From the NCBI RefSeq assembly GCF_000428585.1, contig NZ_AUAF01000011.1:16655-80654 (forward strand): a stretch of DNA of 64,000 nt, read 5' to 3'. The notes under the pieces were generated by a model. It was not told the origin of the DNA, did not search any database, and saw only the letters and a list, made by a program, of their open reading frames with translations. Made by a program: the position numbers and the translations under genes. This document shows positions 1-9,864 of this stretch, piece after piece. The DNA comes from Zooshikella ganghwensis DSM 15267. GTDB taxonomy: Bacteria > Pseudomonadota > Gammaproteobacteria > Pseudomonadales > Zooshikellaceae. Position 1 is the stretch's first letter. Each line of letters starts with the position of its first letter.

Positions 1-1
1 A

Positions 2-418
2 GCACCTCCTTTAACATTTTCACCGACCTATAATTTTTATACTGCTATCGGTCGTGGGTTTGGAGTGAGTAGTTCAACACCATTTGTTTCACCAACTGAC
101 TTTGGCACTCCGCCTGGTTTTAATCAAGATAATGGGCCAGCAGATACTGACAGTAATGATGTTAATAATCAGGGAGATGAAGAGCCTGCAAATAGTGGAA
201 CCCCTGGTGATAGTGATACCCCTGATAGCAGCCGTGATGATGCTTCTGCAAATGATACGACATTTAGACCTAACTTTACTGAGCAGTTACAACTTGCGAA
301 TAATGCAAATCAAAAACAAGCATTGTTGGCAGCACTGCTTGGTACACCATTAAATGAAAAGGCACAAGAAAGTGAGCAAGTTATCGATTTAAAAAATGAT
401 CATAAAAAAGTGAGTTAG
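2..418 (+). CDS. C-terminal part of an unidentified acidic protein (truncated by window start)
   Basis: The frame is open from base 2 to a TAG at 416-418, so this is the last ~138 residues of a protein that begins outside the window. What is visible is a low-complexity stretch rich in Asp, Ser, Asn, Pro and Gly, followed by a short possibly helical segment (LQLANNANQKQALLAALL) and a charged end. I recognise no domain. The first internal start (GTG at 65) would give a 117-residue protein, but nothing before it stops the frame. A TolC-like gene follows on the same strand after about 230 bases. A secreted or surface protein handled by a type I secretion system is possible, but that is only inferred from position. 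Confidence 0.5.
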   Translation, partial: APPLTFSPTYNFYTAIGRGFGVSSSTPFVSPTDFGTPPGFNQDNGPADTDSNDVNNQGDEEPANSGTPGDSDTPDSSRDDASANDTTFRPNFTEQLQLANNANQKQALLAALLGTPLNEKAQESEQVIDLKNDHKKVS

Positions 419-486
419 TAAATCGTTACAAAAATAAATTATATTTCTATCTAAAAAAAACAGTGAGTTAGCTATAGTTGTTATAT

Positions 487-521
487 GTAGGTAATAAGAC
501 AAAAATGTTCTTATTACCTGC
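487..521 (+). terminator. Hairpin with short T-run after the first gene
   Basis: GTAGGTAATAAGA and TCTTATTACCTGC form a 13-bp stem (one G-T pair) around a 9-base loop, followed by ATTTTGG. It lies about 70 bases after the stop of the truncated gene. The T-run is short, so termination is likely but not certain. Confidence 0.5.
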
Positions 522-646
522 ATTTTGGTATCTGAAATGATTTGGGGTGGACGATGCCAATGCTAGTTTTTCTGTAATAATACTCATAATGCAGGGTATA
601 AATTGAATAACATTTAATTGGTTATATTCGCGGGGACAGTTGCGCC

Positions 647-2179
647 ATGAAAATTATCCACGGATGGATGCTTTTTTTGGGGTTATTAACATTGGGGGGG
701 TGCGTAGTGACACCAGAACCTATAAACCCAGAAAAAACAGCACAACGAGTAATGAACGACATTGATCAGATGTTTAGAGAGCAGATACCTGTGTCGGGGG
801 AAATTAGCCTTTATGAAGCAATGGCCCGAGCAGTAAAATATAATATTGATCATCGACTGAAAATGCTTTCTCAAGTAGTCAAAAATAGAGAGCTTGATCT
901 ATCTAAGTACGACTTGCTTCCAAGATTAGCGGCTTCCGCAGGCTATAAACATCGGGATAATGAAAATGCCTCAAATAGCTTTTCCGTGAGTAGAGGCGTG
1001 GAGTCGTTGGAAACTTCAACATCACAGGATAAAGAACTCTGGACAGCTCAAGCTCAGGTTGTTTGGAACGTTCTGGATTTTGGTGTTAGTTACCTCCGAC
1101 AGCAACAGCATGCAGATAAAGTACTTATAGCTGAAGAGCAACGTCGCAAAGTTGTGCAGAATATTGTGCAAGAGGTTCGGCAAGCCTATTGGCGGGTGGT
1201 TGCTGCACAAGCGATTGAACAAAATCTACATACAGCCATTCGTGACATTGAAAACTCACTTAATACAGCCAGGCGAATGAAGGCTGATGGATTACAGCGG
1301 CCAATAAAAACCCTTGAGTTCCGGCGTGATTTATTAAAAACTTATCGCGGCTTGTTGAAGAAAACCGATGAATTAGCTTTGGCTAAGGCTGACTTGGCAC
1401 GACTGATGAACTTGCCCCCAGGTACATATTACCGGGTTATGTCGATGCCTAAAAATGAAAGCCCTTTTGCGTTTAATGTACAGCAATTGGCATCGTTGCA
1501 GTTAGCCGCATTACGTTACCGGCCTGAACTAAGAGAAATGGATTATAATGCCCGTATAGTTGAGAAAGAGGGTACGATTGCTAAGCTGGAATTACTGCCT
1601 GGTTTATCATTTACCCTGGGCGGCTACTATGATGACAACAGTTTCTTATTAAATCAAAGTTGGGCAGAGGCGGGTATACAGGTTTCCTATGATTTAGTTA
1701 AGCTAGCAACGATACCCGATGTTAATGCACTACAAAACTCACGTAATAAATTAGTTAATTTACAACGTAGGGCATTAAGTTCTGCTATTTTAGCTCAAAT
1801 GGAGCTGGCTGTGCGTAGTTATTTAATTGCAAAAAAAGATTATGAGTTATCTTTAGCGGCTACAGATATTGAAAACCAGCGTTATCGCCAATACCGAGCG
1901 CAAGGAGATACTGGTATGGCTGCTCGGTTAGAGCTTACTCAGGCAAAAGCGGATATGCTGCTAGCATCGTTAGATCAGCACTTTCAGTATGCTCAGATGC
2001 AAACACAATTTGGTCTTGTAGTAAATTCCTTAGGCATTGATCCATTGCCACAAGTGGTAGCCAGTCATAACTTGCCTGCTTTAACATCAAGCATGAAAAG
2101 GTATTTTCAAGAGCAATTACCAAAACAATTACAAGAAGTATTAGCTGAAGCCAAGACAATGAAAGTGGCAAGTCGATAA
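647..2179 (+). CDS. TolC-family outer membrane efflux lipoprotein
   Basis: This 510-residue protein starts with a lipoprotein signal peptide: a hydrophobic stretch ending in a lipobox LGGC with the lipidated Cys at residue 19. The rest is two copies of the outer-membrane-efflux helical hairpin module. Runs such as VVQNIVQEVRQAYWRVVAAQ and YRPELREMDYNARIVEKEG are typical of the alpha-barrel domains. TolC-family proteins form trimeric outer-membrane exit ducts for type I secretion or tripartite pumps. No adaptor or ABC/RND gene is adjacent inside the window; the partner may lie upstream. A strong bidirectional terminator separates it from the convergent rlmG. The family call is firm, the substrate unknown. 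Confidence 0.85.
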   Translation: MKIIHGWMLFLGLLTLGGCVVTPEPINPEKTAQRVMNDIDQMFREQIPVSGEISLYEAMARAVKYNIDHRLKMLSQVVKNRELDLSKYDLLPRLAASAGYKHRDNENASNSFSVSRGVESLETSTSQDKELWTAQAQVVWNVLDFGVSYLRQQQHADKVLIAEEQRRKVVQNIVQEVRQAYWRVVAAQAIEQNLHTAIRDIENSLNTARRMKADGLQRPIKTLEFRRDLLKTYRGLLKKTDELALAKADLARLMNLPPGTYYRVMSMPKNESPFAFNVQQLASLQLAALRYRPELREMDYNARIVEKEGTIAKLELLPGLSFTLGGYYDDNSFLLNQSWAEAGIQVSYDLVKLATIPDVNALQNSRNKLVNLQRRALSSAILAQMELAVRSYLIAKKDYELSLAATDIENQRYRQYRAQGDTGMAARLELTQAKADMLLASLDQHFQYAQMQTQFGLVVNSLGIDPLPQVVASHNLPALTSSMKRYFQEQLPKQLQEVLAEAKTMKVASR

Positions 2180-2218
2180 CAAAATGATACCCTGCACATG
2201 AGCTATACTTGCTTTTAC

Positions 2219-2247
2219 AAAAAAGGACCTTGGCGCAGGTCCTTTTT
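2219..2247. terminator. Bidirectional terminator between tolC-like gene and rlmG
   Basis: AAAAAGGACCT and AGGTCCTTTTT form a perfect 11-bp stem around the six-base loop TGGCGC. The A-run and T-run on either side let it serve both convergent genes. Confidence 0.85.
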
Positions 2248-2249
2248 AG

Positions 2250-3389
2250 TTAAAGTGATTTTGTAGCGCGAAGAATTACAAATTTTCTATCGTTGGCGAT
2301 CAATGTACAATTTCCAAAAAGCCGTTTTAGCTTCATATGGTAATTCAAATGCCTATTACCTATGACTGTCAAAGCACCACCTGCTACTAACTTCTGTTTT
2401 GCTTGTTTAAACATGCGCCAGGCAATTTGGTCTCCGACCGTATGCTGTTGGTGAAAGGGTGGATTACACAGAATTTCGTCAGCTTTCGTTGTTATACCTT
2501 GTAAACAGTCATTGACAATAAACTGCACATTTTGCCTATTAGCAAACCTGTTCTGCCACGTCCGTTTAGCTGAATCAACGGCCATAAATGATTCATCAGT
2601 AAAACTGATACTGGCGTCAGTATTTATGATGCCTGCACAGACACCAAGCACACCATTACCACAGCCTAGGTCAACAATGTGTTGGGCTTTTTCTAGGGCT
2701 AAAGACGGTAAGTGCTGTAAAAGTAATCGAGTACCGATATCTAACTTCTGTCGAGCAAAGACATTGGCATGACCATAAGCGGTGAGTGTTTGATTAAGAA
2801 AAGTAAACTTGTAAGAACTTAGGGCAGACTTTTTTATAGCTGAGCCAGTATTGACTTCAGTGTGGAAAAGGCGTGCTTTTTTTTGTGCTAACGATGCCTG
2901 GGTTGGACCTATAAACTGCTCTAATGTTTCGATAAGCGTTGGGGGGAGATGCTTTATCATTCCTCCTGAAACAAATGTGGTATTAGGAGAAAGATAGGAA
3001 TATAAACGTGTTAGCTGTTCAATGAGCAATGAATTATTTTTAGGGACTTTAAGTATGACAAGGTCATAACTTTCAGATAGTTCTGATAATGGTGTGAGCA
3101 CTGAGACATCTGCACTGGCAATCTGGTTGACTTGAGCATTGTGAATGATGCCTTGATGACTGAGAAAAGAATCGCTGATAACCGTCGGATGTTTCTGGTG
3201 AAGCGTGAGTGAAAGTGCGCCCCACTGATCATTAAGGATGATGGGGTTTTGCCAGCTTTTAGCTGACTGTGCAATAAATTCAATCAAGTATTCATCGGCA
3301 GCATCCCAAGCTTGCAAAGTATCTTGGGAGCTTATTGGGTAGCGGGTAAGCTGTAAGTTAGTTATGGCATTACTAAATGTTTTCATCAT
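2250..3389 (-). CDS. rlmG: 23S rRNA (guanine(1835)-N2)-methyltransferase RlmG
   Basis: The gene encodes about 379 residues of the RlmG/RsmC class, in which an N-terminal methyltransferase-like domain that has lost catalysis precedes an active C-terminal SAM domain. The C-terminal half carries the SAM-binding motif IVDLGCGNGVLG and the catalytic motif CNPPFHQQH, followed by VGDQIAWRMF, which is characteristic of RlmG rather than RsmC. RlmG methylates G1835 in 23S rRNA (E. coli numbering). I place the start at ATG 3389, with a second ATG directly after it at 3386. A TTG four codons upstream (3401) also keeps the frame, and no clear ribosome-binding site separates the options. It is divergent from gorA. 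Confidence 0.88.
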   Translation of the reverse strand: MMKTFSNAITNLQLTRYPISSQDTLQAWDAADEYLIEFIAQSAKSWQNPIILNDQWGALSLTLHQKHPTVISDSFLSHQGIIHNAQVNQIASADVSVLTPLSELSESYDLVILKVPKNNSLLIEQLTRLYSYLSPNTTFVSGGMIKHLPPTLIETLEQFIGPTQASLAQKKARLFHTEVNTGSAIKKSALSSYKFTFLNQTLTAYGHANVFARQKLDIGTRLLLQHLPSLALEKAQHIVDLGCGNGVLGVCAGIINTDASISFTDESFMAVDSAKRTWQNRFANRQNVQFIVNDCLQGITTKADEILCNPPFHQQHTVGDQIAWRMFKQAKQKLVAGGALTVIGNRHLNYHMKLKRLFGNCTLIANDRKFVILRATKSL

Positions 3390-3524
3390 GTTGCCGGTCA
3401 ATAAATATATTTGAACAGATTCAGCTCATGCATATAGGGAGTTGCTGCATTTGGTGGCTGACCTATAATGGCGGCATTATACTGAAGTTTGTTTTTATCT
3501 GCGCAATTAAAAGAGATGCTATTT

Positions 3525-4892
3525 ATGGCGAACTCGAATTATGATTATGACTTACTGGTTATTGGTGCAGGATCTGGTGGGGTTCGAGCCAGTCGTATGG
3601 CTGCATCGCAGGGTGCAAAAGTAGCAGTTGTTGAGTCAACTTTTTTGGGAGGAACCTGTGTCAACGTAGGCTGTGTACCCAAAAAGCTGTTTTCTTATGC
3701 AGCACATTTTGCTGAAGACTTTCATGATGCCAGGGGATTCGGCTGGTCTATTGGTGAAAAAGACTTTGACTGGTCAGTGTTAAGGCAGAATAAAGATAAG
3801 GAAATTCAACGGCTGAATGGCATATATCAGCGCTTACTGGAAAATGCTGGTGTTACCATCATTAATGGTCAAGCACGTTTTATCGATGAACATACTGTTG
3901 AAGTGGGTGATGGTCATTACTCTGCTGAGCGAATTTTAATTGCGACAGGTGGGCAGCCTTTTGTTCCTGAGTTTCCTGGGCATGAGCATGCGATTACGTC
4001 AAATGAAGCCTTTTATTTAGACTCGTTACCAAAGCGTGCAGTCGTTGTTGGAGGCGGTTATATAGCACTGGAGTTTGCGAGTATATTTAACGGATTGGGT
4101 GTTGAAACCACACTAATTTATAGAAGAGAGCTTTTTTTGCGGGGATTTGATGACGATGTACGTCATTTCATGCGTGATGAAATTGAGAAAAAAGGTATTC
4201 AGTTACGCTTTAGTGAAGATATTTCTCGTTTAGATAAACAGCAGGATGGCACTCTCCAGTGTCATTTAAAAACAGGTGGTGAAATTAACACTGATTTGGT
4301 GCTATACGCTACAGGTCGTGTACCAAATACATTGGGCTTGAATTTAGCGCAGGTAGGCGTTGAAACTGACCAACAAGGTGCAATTGTTGTTAACGAGCAC
4401 TTTCAAACCTCTGTTCCTTCAATATATGCGTTGGGGGATGTTATTAATCGAGTGCAGCTAACGCCTGTGGCACTGGCTGAAGCCATGAGCTTGGTTCGTC
4501 ACTGGTACCAAGGCAGCTATGAGCCGTTAGATTACTCATTGGTACCTTCTGCTGTGTTTTCTCACCCTAATATTGCCTCCGTCGGGCTAACAGAAGCGCA
4601 AGCAAGGGATCGTTACAGTAAGCTGGATATCTATCGAACCAGTTTTCGTCATTTAAAGCATACACTTAGCGGTAGCGATGAAAAAACGCTGATGAAGCTT
4701 ATTGTGGATAAAGTGACTGATAAAGTCATTGGTTGTCATATGGTGGGTGCGGAAGCTGGAGAAATAATGCAAGGACTGGCTGTCGCAATCCAAGCTGGTG
4801 CGACAAAAGCAGTTTTTGATAGAACAATAGGCATACACCCAACTGCAGCAGAAGAGTTTGTCACCATGCGTGAACCTGTAGTTGAAAGCTAA
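3525..4892 (+). CDS. gorA: Glutathione-disulfide reductase
   Basis: This 455-residue flavoprotein disulfide reductase reduces GSSG to GSH with NADPH in the cytoplasm. In order it has the FAD-binding [10 protein letters not shown], the redox-active disulfide [13 protein letters not shown], the NAD(P)-binding [13 protein letters not shown], the second FAD contact YALGDV, and the catalytic dimer-interface His in HPTAAEEF. The sequence around the NADPH site ([11 protein letters not shown], with Arg residues for the 2'-phosphate) fits glutathione reductase. The ATG at 3525 is preceded by AAGAGA. The frame extends 12 codons further upstream, but the family N-terminus begins here. Confidence 0.93.
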   Translation: MANSNYDYDLLVIGAGSGGVRASRMAASQGAKVAVVESTFLGGTCVNVGCVPKKLFSYAAHFAEDFHDARGFGWSIGEKDFDWSVLRQNKDKEIQRLNGIYQRLLENAGVTIINGQARFIDEHTVEVGDGHYSAERILIATGGQPFVPEFPGHEHAITSNEAFYLDSLPKRAVVVGGGYIALEFASIFNGLGVETTLIYRRELFLRGFDDDVRHFMRDEIEKKGIQLRFSEDISRLDKQQDGTLQCHLKTGGEINTDLVLYATGRVPNTLGLNLAQVGVETDQQGAIVVNEHFQTSVPSIYALGDVINRVQLTPVALAEAMSLVRHWYQGSYEPLDYSLVPSAVFSHPNIASVGLTEAQARDRYSKLDIYRTSFRHLKHTLSGSDEKTLMKLIVDKVTDKVIGCHMVGAEAGEIMQGLAVAIQAGATKAVFDRTIGIHPTAAEEFVTMREPVVES

Positions 4893-4966
4893 ATTATAGG
4901 AGCAAAATAACAGACCCTAACAATGCTATAAAGTGTTTTGAGATAGTTGAAATGGTCTAATAATGA

Positions 4967-5066
4967 TTAAGCGGAGTTTATATTGTATTAATTTTATATT
5001 ACATATAGAACTCAGTGTCATTGAAGTAGACTACTATAGTATAAAGGACATAAACTCCCGGCTTAA
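4967..5066. repeat. Imperfect inverted repeat of about 100 bp next to a TATACCC element
   Basis: The left arm TTAAGCGGAGTTTAT (4967-4981) and right arm ATAAACTCCCGGCTTAA (5050-5066) match in inverted orientation except for two extra bases. They enclose an AT-rich centre with no gene. The right arm directly abuts the TATACCC element. It could be another small non-autonomous element, or the original target into which the next element jumped. Confidence 0.35.
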
Positions 5067-5232
5067 TATACCCTTCACGAATCATTTTTAGGGCTTGTTG
5101 TCAGCGCTCCAAGGATGGTGGGAATGCAGTTTATGCATAATGACATGGATGTCATATAGTCAAGAGCAATGCAGGAGCTATTGCCGAGGAGCATTTAACG
5201 GCCGCTCCTAAAAAACCTTTGTTTTGGGTATA
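5067..5232. repeat. TATACCC palindromic element, long copy 1
   Basis: The element begins TATACCCTTCACGAATCA and ends with the inverted GGGTATA. Its inner ends (TTTTTAGGGCTTGTTG and CTCCTAAAAAACC) are also inverted to each other. The two ends align with the copy at 13806-13931 at about 30 of 34 bases (left) and 29 of 35 (right). It holds no open reading frame and lies between gorA and the hybrid kinase, so it looks like a small non-autonomous transposable element or a large REP-type repeat. Confidence 0.7.
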
Positions 5233-5315
5233 TAAACGTTATCAATGACTTTAAAGTTTTTTGAAAACCGATAATCATAGAGAAATATAAAAGATAATAA
5301 AGCAAGGAATACCTA

Positions 5316-8111
5316 TTGTTGGGGGTGCACACACAGCAAATGGACCTTATGCGAAATGGTTTAACGATTAAAGGGAAAATATATGCACTCTTTTTATGTT
5401 TGTTGCTATCTGTAGGCTTGTTGGTTACAAATGGCTTAAAAAGTGTGAATGGCGTGAGTGAGTTATTGCATGAGGTTAGAAAGAGTCAAGCTAGTATAAA
5501 AATGTTACAGAGTGTTGATGAAGAAGTTCGTAATCTTCGAGCTCTTTTGCAAACAGAAAATTATACTCATCAGGTCACTTTGGAGCAGCTAAGAAAAATT
5601 GTTTTGGACATTCGTAATAAGTACATAAGCCGTGAAAATATAGAGTTAGTAAATCCTCCCTTTATAGCCAATAGTCTGACTAAACAAGCTGCGTTATTTA
5701 ACTCAATCCTTCAGCATGTTTATAAATTACAAACTATAAATGAGCGCTTTCAGCAACTTCGCTCAGAACTACTCATTGATGTTAATAGCTTAATGAGCCG
5801 ACCTTTACTGCCGTTATCAAGTGCTGAAGAAAAACAAACCCTCTTAGCTTTAAAACAATGGCTCATATCTGAAACTGTAGTTTACCAGTCCAATAGTGTG
5901 AGTAACTTGTGGTTAGTAAATGCTGGTAAATATATACAGGAATTAGAGCGATTTAGACTGCAAAATAAGTCGGATCAATTACCTGTAATTGGTTTAGCAA
6001 ATGATATAGATACATTAATCCAAGTACAGCTTAAGGTACAGTCAACTTGGCAGCAATTAACAAATGATTTATACCTTATTGAAAGCAACTATCGAGATCA
6101 ATTGAGACAATCGTTACTTCAGATTGAACAGTTAAATTTAACGTATGACAATAAATTTCGTGAAGTCATAATGAGTAAATGGCTTGTGGTCATTGTAGTC
6201 AGCTTACTCAGTGTATTAATAGCGACTTTACTTATTTTGACTATTGTTATTCCGCTCAAAAAAATAACTCATGCTTTTAAGCAATTAACTGCTGGTGAGC
6301 TTGATATAGATATTCCGGGTAAGCATCGTACAGATGAAATAGGAGATTTAGCGTTTGCTGCAAATGTTCTAATTGAAAAAAGTAAACAAACAGTCACGTT
6401 ATTGGAAAACACAAAACGATTAGTAGCTGAGCAGGAAGCAACCAATAAAGCACTAACGCGAGAAATAGAGCAAAGACAGCAAGTAGAGTATGACTTGGTA
6501 AAAGCCAGAGAAGCTGCTGAGCTAGCAAACTATCAAAAAAGTTTGTTTGTTACTAATGTCGCACATGAACTCAAAACACCCATAAGCGGTATTTTAGGCA
6601 TGTTAAGCCTACTGGACGCAACACGATTAACACTTGAACAGAAAGAATATATTGACTACGCGTTTAAGTCAGGAGATGCCACCTTAGCAATGATTCATAA
6701 TATGCTGGATTACACGACCCTTGAAACAGGGCGTATATCTATTCAGCGGAAACCCTTTAGTTTGCACTCGCTTGTTGAAGAAGTCATTTTTTTAAGTGCT
6801 TTTCGAGCGGCACAAAAGCAGATAGTTCTACTTTATGATGTTGCGAATTATTTACCTGAACAGTTAGATGGGGATGTTGCTAGAATTCGTCAGGTATTAC
6901 TTAACTTAATCAGTCATACTATTCAGCACACAGATCAAGGTTATATTGCGCTAGATATAAAAGGTCACACCAGTGTTGATGAAGCCGTGGTTAAATTTAT
7001 TATTCATGATAGTGGGCAATTAATCACTTGGGATCTTTTTGATGAGCGCTATACGTCAGTGACTCAAAAAAATGAAAGTACAGACTCAACAGGCGTTGCT
7101 ATAGCACGACAGTTAGCGGAATTAATGTGGGGGAAACTGGAAAACGCAACCGTTGATAATCCTGCCCGATTTACATTAACGCTATCTTTACCCACCGTAT
7201 GTGCTACTGGGGCTGTTATTAATAAGCCAGAGCAAAGTTTGCAAACCGTATTTAGAGGTATTTGGTTGGGTGAAAGCCCTATTATTTATAATTATATTGC
7301 GTGCTTAGCTAAAAAGGTAAATTTGTATTTAGTCCACTTAGCTTCATTAACAGAGCTAGCGAATTGGGTCGGTAAAAATAATGTACAGGAGTATCAGTGT
7401 TTGCTTGTCAGTAGTGAGCTGATGAGTGAGAGTTATCCTAAACTACTGCAGAATATTCACGCGGTTCATCCTGCTATACGTCAGTTAATAACTATTTGGT
7501 ACAGCCTGTTTCCACGTTGTGGCGAAGCGAGCCAGTTTAAAGTGGCGGGTTTTAGGGGGTATTTATCACACCCAACTAAGTATAAAGACTTTATAACGCT
7601 CCGGCATGCCTTAATGAGTAAGTCTCATGGGTTTATTACCCGTCACATTCAGTCTGATATAGACTTGCCCGAGGGACTTGGCAATAGCCAAATAACAAAT
7701 GCAAGCGTTGGTCAGCTCAAAGTATTAGTGGTTGAAGATAATCCCGTTAACCAAAAAGTGGCTGCAAGAATGCTGAGTAAGTTACAGTGTGAGGTAAGTG
7801 TGGCAAATAATGGGCACGAAGCAGTCAATACCTGGCAGAGTCAGGACTTTGATCTTATTGTTATGGATTGCAATATGCCCGTGATGGATGGTTATGAAGC
7901 TACTCGACAAATTCGAATGCAAGAGTCTGGTCAACAACATATCTATATTGTGGCTTTAACCGCTAATGCTTTGGAAGGAGAGCGCGAGAAGTGCTTGCAA
8001 GCGGGAATGGATCACTATTTAACGAAACCTGTAAAACTGGTTGACTTCCAACAGCTTGTGGATGAGGTGCGTGAGCACACTTGTGCAAATACGCCTACTG
8101 AAACTGTATAG
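5316..8111 (+). CDS. Membrane hybrid sensor histidine kinase/response regulator with degenerate ATP-binding domain
   Basis: The 931 residues run: membrane segment (about 20-40), ~250-residue periplasmic sensor region, second membrane segment (about 290-313), HAMP domain, a coiled coil, and a dimerisation/phosphoacceptor domain with His417 in AHELKTPISG. Next come an ATPase domain, a poorly conserved intermediate region, and a C-terminal receiver with phospho-acceptor Asp851 in MDCNMPVMDG and switch Lys in LTKP. The layout resembles BarA/GacS. The ATPase domain is unusual: the N-box reads NLISHTIQHT without its second Asn, the G1 box reads DSGQLI, and the G2 glycines are mostly lost. A TTG start at 5316 has a good AAGGA site; ATGs at 5340 and 5349 are alternatives. 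No cognate regulator is adjacent. Confidence 0.85.
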   Translation: MLGVHTQQMDLMRNGLTIKGKIYALFLCLLLSVGLLVTNGLKSVNGVSELLHEVRKSQASIKMLQSVDEEVRNLRALLQTENYTHQVTLEQLRKIVLDIRNKYISRENIELVNPPFIANSLTKQAALFNSILQHVYKLQTINERFQQLRSELLIDVNSLMSRPLLPLSSAEEKQTLLALKQWLISETVVYQSNSVSNLWLVNAGKYIQELERFRLQNKSDQLPVIGLANDIDTLIQVQLKVQSTWQQLTNDLYLIESNYRDQLRQSLLQIEQLNLTYDNKFREVIMSKWLVVIVVSLLSVLIATLLILTIVIPLKKITHAFKQLTAGELDIDIPGKHRTDEIGDLAFAANVLIEKSKQTVTLLENTKRLVAEQEATNKALTREIEQRQQVEYDLVKAREAAELANYQKSLFVTNVAHELKTPISGILGMLSLLDATRLTLEQKEYIDYAFKSGDATLAMIHNMLDYTTLETGRISIQRKPFSLHSLVEEVIFLSAFRAAQKQIVLLYDVANYLPEQLDGDVARIRQVLLNLISHTIQHTDQGYIALDIKGHTSVDEAVVKFIIHDSGQLITWDLFDERYTSVTQKNESTDSTGVAIARQLAELMWGKLENATVDNPARFTLTLSLPTVCATGAVINKPEQSLQTVFRGIWLGESPIIYNYIACLAKKVNLYLVHLASLTELANWVGKNNVQEYQCLLVSSELMSESYPKLLQNIHAVHPAIRQLITIWYSLFPRCGEASQFKVAGFRGYLSHPTKYKDFITLRHALMSKSHGFITRHIQSDIDLPEGLGNSQITNASVGQLKVLVVEDNPVNQKVAARMLSKLQCEVSVANNGHEAVNTWQSQDFDLIVMDCNMPVMDGYEATRQIRMQESGQQHIYIVALTANALEGEREKCLQAGMDHYLTKPVKLVDFQQLVDEVREHTCANTPTETV

Positions 8112-8538
8112 TGATGCTGGTTCAGTCGTTTCAACTCATTTCTTGCCATAAAAAAACAGACAGTTGCATTTTCATGCAAGCTGCCTGTATCCGGGGAGAC
8201 TCAATGAAAACCAGATAACTCCCTATCTGGTTGCATCATGGTAATTAGTAAGACAGGGGTAGTGATAAAAAGTTTCCCGGCAAAATGAAATTATTTCAAA
8301 AAATTATTGTTATAAGTTAATCGCAGACGGCTTAGCTTTTTCTGTCTTTCTTTGGTTGGAGGCTATACATAGCCTGTATTTAACGTTTAGAAAGAAACTT
8401 TGTATACACATTTCATTTTCTGTTCAGAGATCAATAGTCTGTATTTTAGCGGGTTTTCAGTCTTGGTGATCAAATGCTGATCGGTTATGATCTTGCTCTT
8501 TTGACAAACAACAGACTTAATGAAGTGGTTAACGAACT
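8112..8538. other. Intergenic region, 427 bp, before the antiporter gene
   Basis: I see no gene. The only clear structure is a hairpin at 8157-8187: CAGACAGTTGCAT, a TTTC loop, then ATGCAA and CTGCCTG with one bulge. It sits just after the kinase stop and could end that transcript, but no T-run follows it. The rest presumably carries the antiporter promoter; I cannot place it with confidence. Confidence 0.4.
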
Positions 8539-9864
8539 ATGAATTCAGTGGTGGTTGCAGTGTTGGTTATGTTAGTGCTCAGTTTACTGCGCACTAATGT
8601 GGTAATTTCACTTATTGTTGGGGCTATTGCCGGAGGGCTACTAGGGGGGCTAGGACTAGAAGAGACAATTAATGCATTTAGTAAAGGATTAGGAGGAGGA
8701 GCCCAGGTTGCACTTAGTTATGCGCTGTTAGGTGCTTTTGCGGTGGCAATTGCCAAATCAGGCTTACCTCATTTGATTGCTGATAAAGCCGTAGCTACGT
8801 TAGGGAATAATGGAGACCATCCACAAAAAGTAAAACACTTGAAGTATGGGTTGATTGGTGTTTTGGTACTGGTTGCCATCAGCTCTCAAAATATTATTCC
8901 TATCCACATTGCATTTATCCCTTTGCTAATTCCTCCACTGCTTATGGTTATGGCGAAGCTGCATCTTGATCGCCGTTTAATTGCCTGTGTGCTGGCATTT
9001 GGTTTGATTACCCCTTATATGTTTTTACCTGTAGGCTTTGGCGGTATTTTTCTTAATGAAATACTACTGGCAAATTTGGCTGATAATGGGTTAGCCATTG
9101 AAGGAATTAATGCCACACAAGCTATGCTGATTCCGGCTCTGGGAATGTTGGCTGGATTATTGGTTGCTGTTTTTGTCACGTATCGTGGTAAACGTGAGTA
9201 CGATATTGAAAAACTTCAGGAAGCTGAGAGTATTTCTGTTTCATATTCACCAAAAAGCTTAGGTATGTCTGTTGTTGCCATTGCTGCTGCATTTGTTGTT
9301 CAGCTACTAACTGACTCAATGATTCTTGGTGCGATGATTGGTTTTCTTGTCTTTTCGTTGAGTGGTGTCATTAACTGGAAAGCCTCTGATGGGGTTTTTG
9401 TTGATGGTATGAAAATGATGTCAATGGTGGGCTTTATTATGATCGCTGCCGCAGGCTTTGCAGAAGTTCTTAGGCAGACAGGGGACATAGCTAACCTGGT
9501 GAATAATTCCGCGGCATTGATTGGTAGTAACAAAAGTCTAGCGGCATTGGTCATGTTAGCGGTAGGGCTACTGATTACCATGGGGATAGGTTCATCATTT
9601 TCAACAATTCCAATTATCAGCGCCATTTATGTGCCACTTGCCATGCAGTTAGGATTTTCGCCATTGGCTATTGTAGCGTTAGTTGGTACAGCTGCAGCCC
9701 TTGGTGATGCAGGTTCGCCTACTTCTGACTCAACACTGGGTCCAACAGCAGGTTTGAATGCAGACGGGCAGCACAATCATATTTGGGATACTGTAGTACC
9801 GACTTTTCTTCACTATAACTTGCCACTACTTGTTTTTGGATGGGTGGCTGCAATCACTCTTTAG
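8539..9864 (+). CDS. Na+/H+ antiporter family protein (NhaC/YuiF-like)
   Basis: This 441-residue, very hydrophobic protein has about 11-12 predicted membrane segments. Its glycine-rich re-entrant stretches ([53 protein letters not shown]) match the Na+/H+ antiporter family related to Bacillus YuiF and NhaC. The polar DAGSPTSDS stretch near the C-terminus is the kind of motif that binds ion or substrate. The exact substrate is uncertain, since relatives include putative amino-acid carriers. The start is the ATG at 8539 with only a weak upstream site. The 3' end overlaps a small minus-strand frame by about 39 bases. Confidence 0.78.
   Translation: MNSVVVAVLVMLVLSLLRTNVVISLIVGAIAGGLLGGLGLEETINAFSKGLGGGAQVALSYALLGAFAVAIAKSGLPHLIADKAVATLGNNGDHPQKVKHLKYGLIGVLVLVAISSQNIIPIHIAFIPLLIPPLLMVMAKLHLDRRLIACVLAFGLITPYMFLPVGFGGIFLNEILLANLADNGLAIEGINATQAMLIPALGMLAGLLVAVFVTYRGKREYDIEKLQEAESISVSYSPKSLGMSVVAIAAAFVVQLLTDSMILGAMIGFLVFSLSGVINWKASDGVFVDGMKMMSMVGFIMIAAAGFAEVLRQTGDIANLVNNSAALIGSNKSLAALVMLAVGLLITMGIGSSFSTIPIISAIYVPLAMQLGFSPLAIVALVGTAAALGDAGSPTSDSTLGPTAGLNADGQHNHIWDTVVPTFLHYNLPLLVFGWVAAITL

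Noticed and set aside
590..600. GGGTATA before the tolC-like gene as a further repeat copy
   Set aside because: No TATACCCTTC partner or shared inner sequence nearby; a 7-base match alone is not enough.
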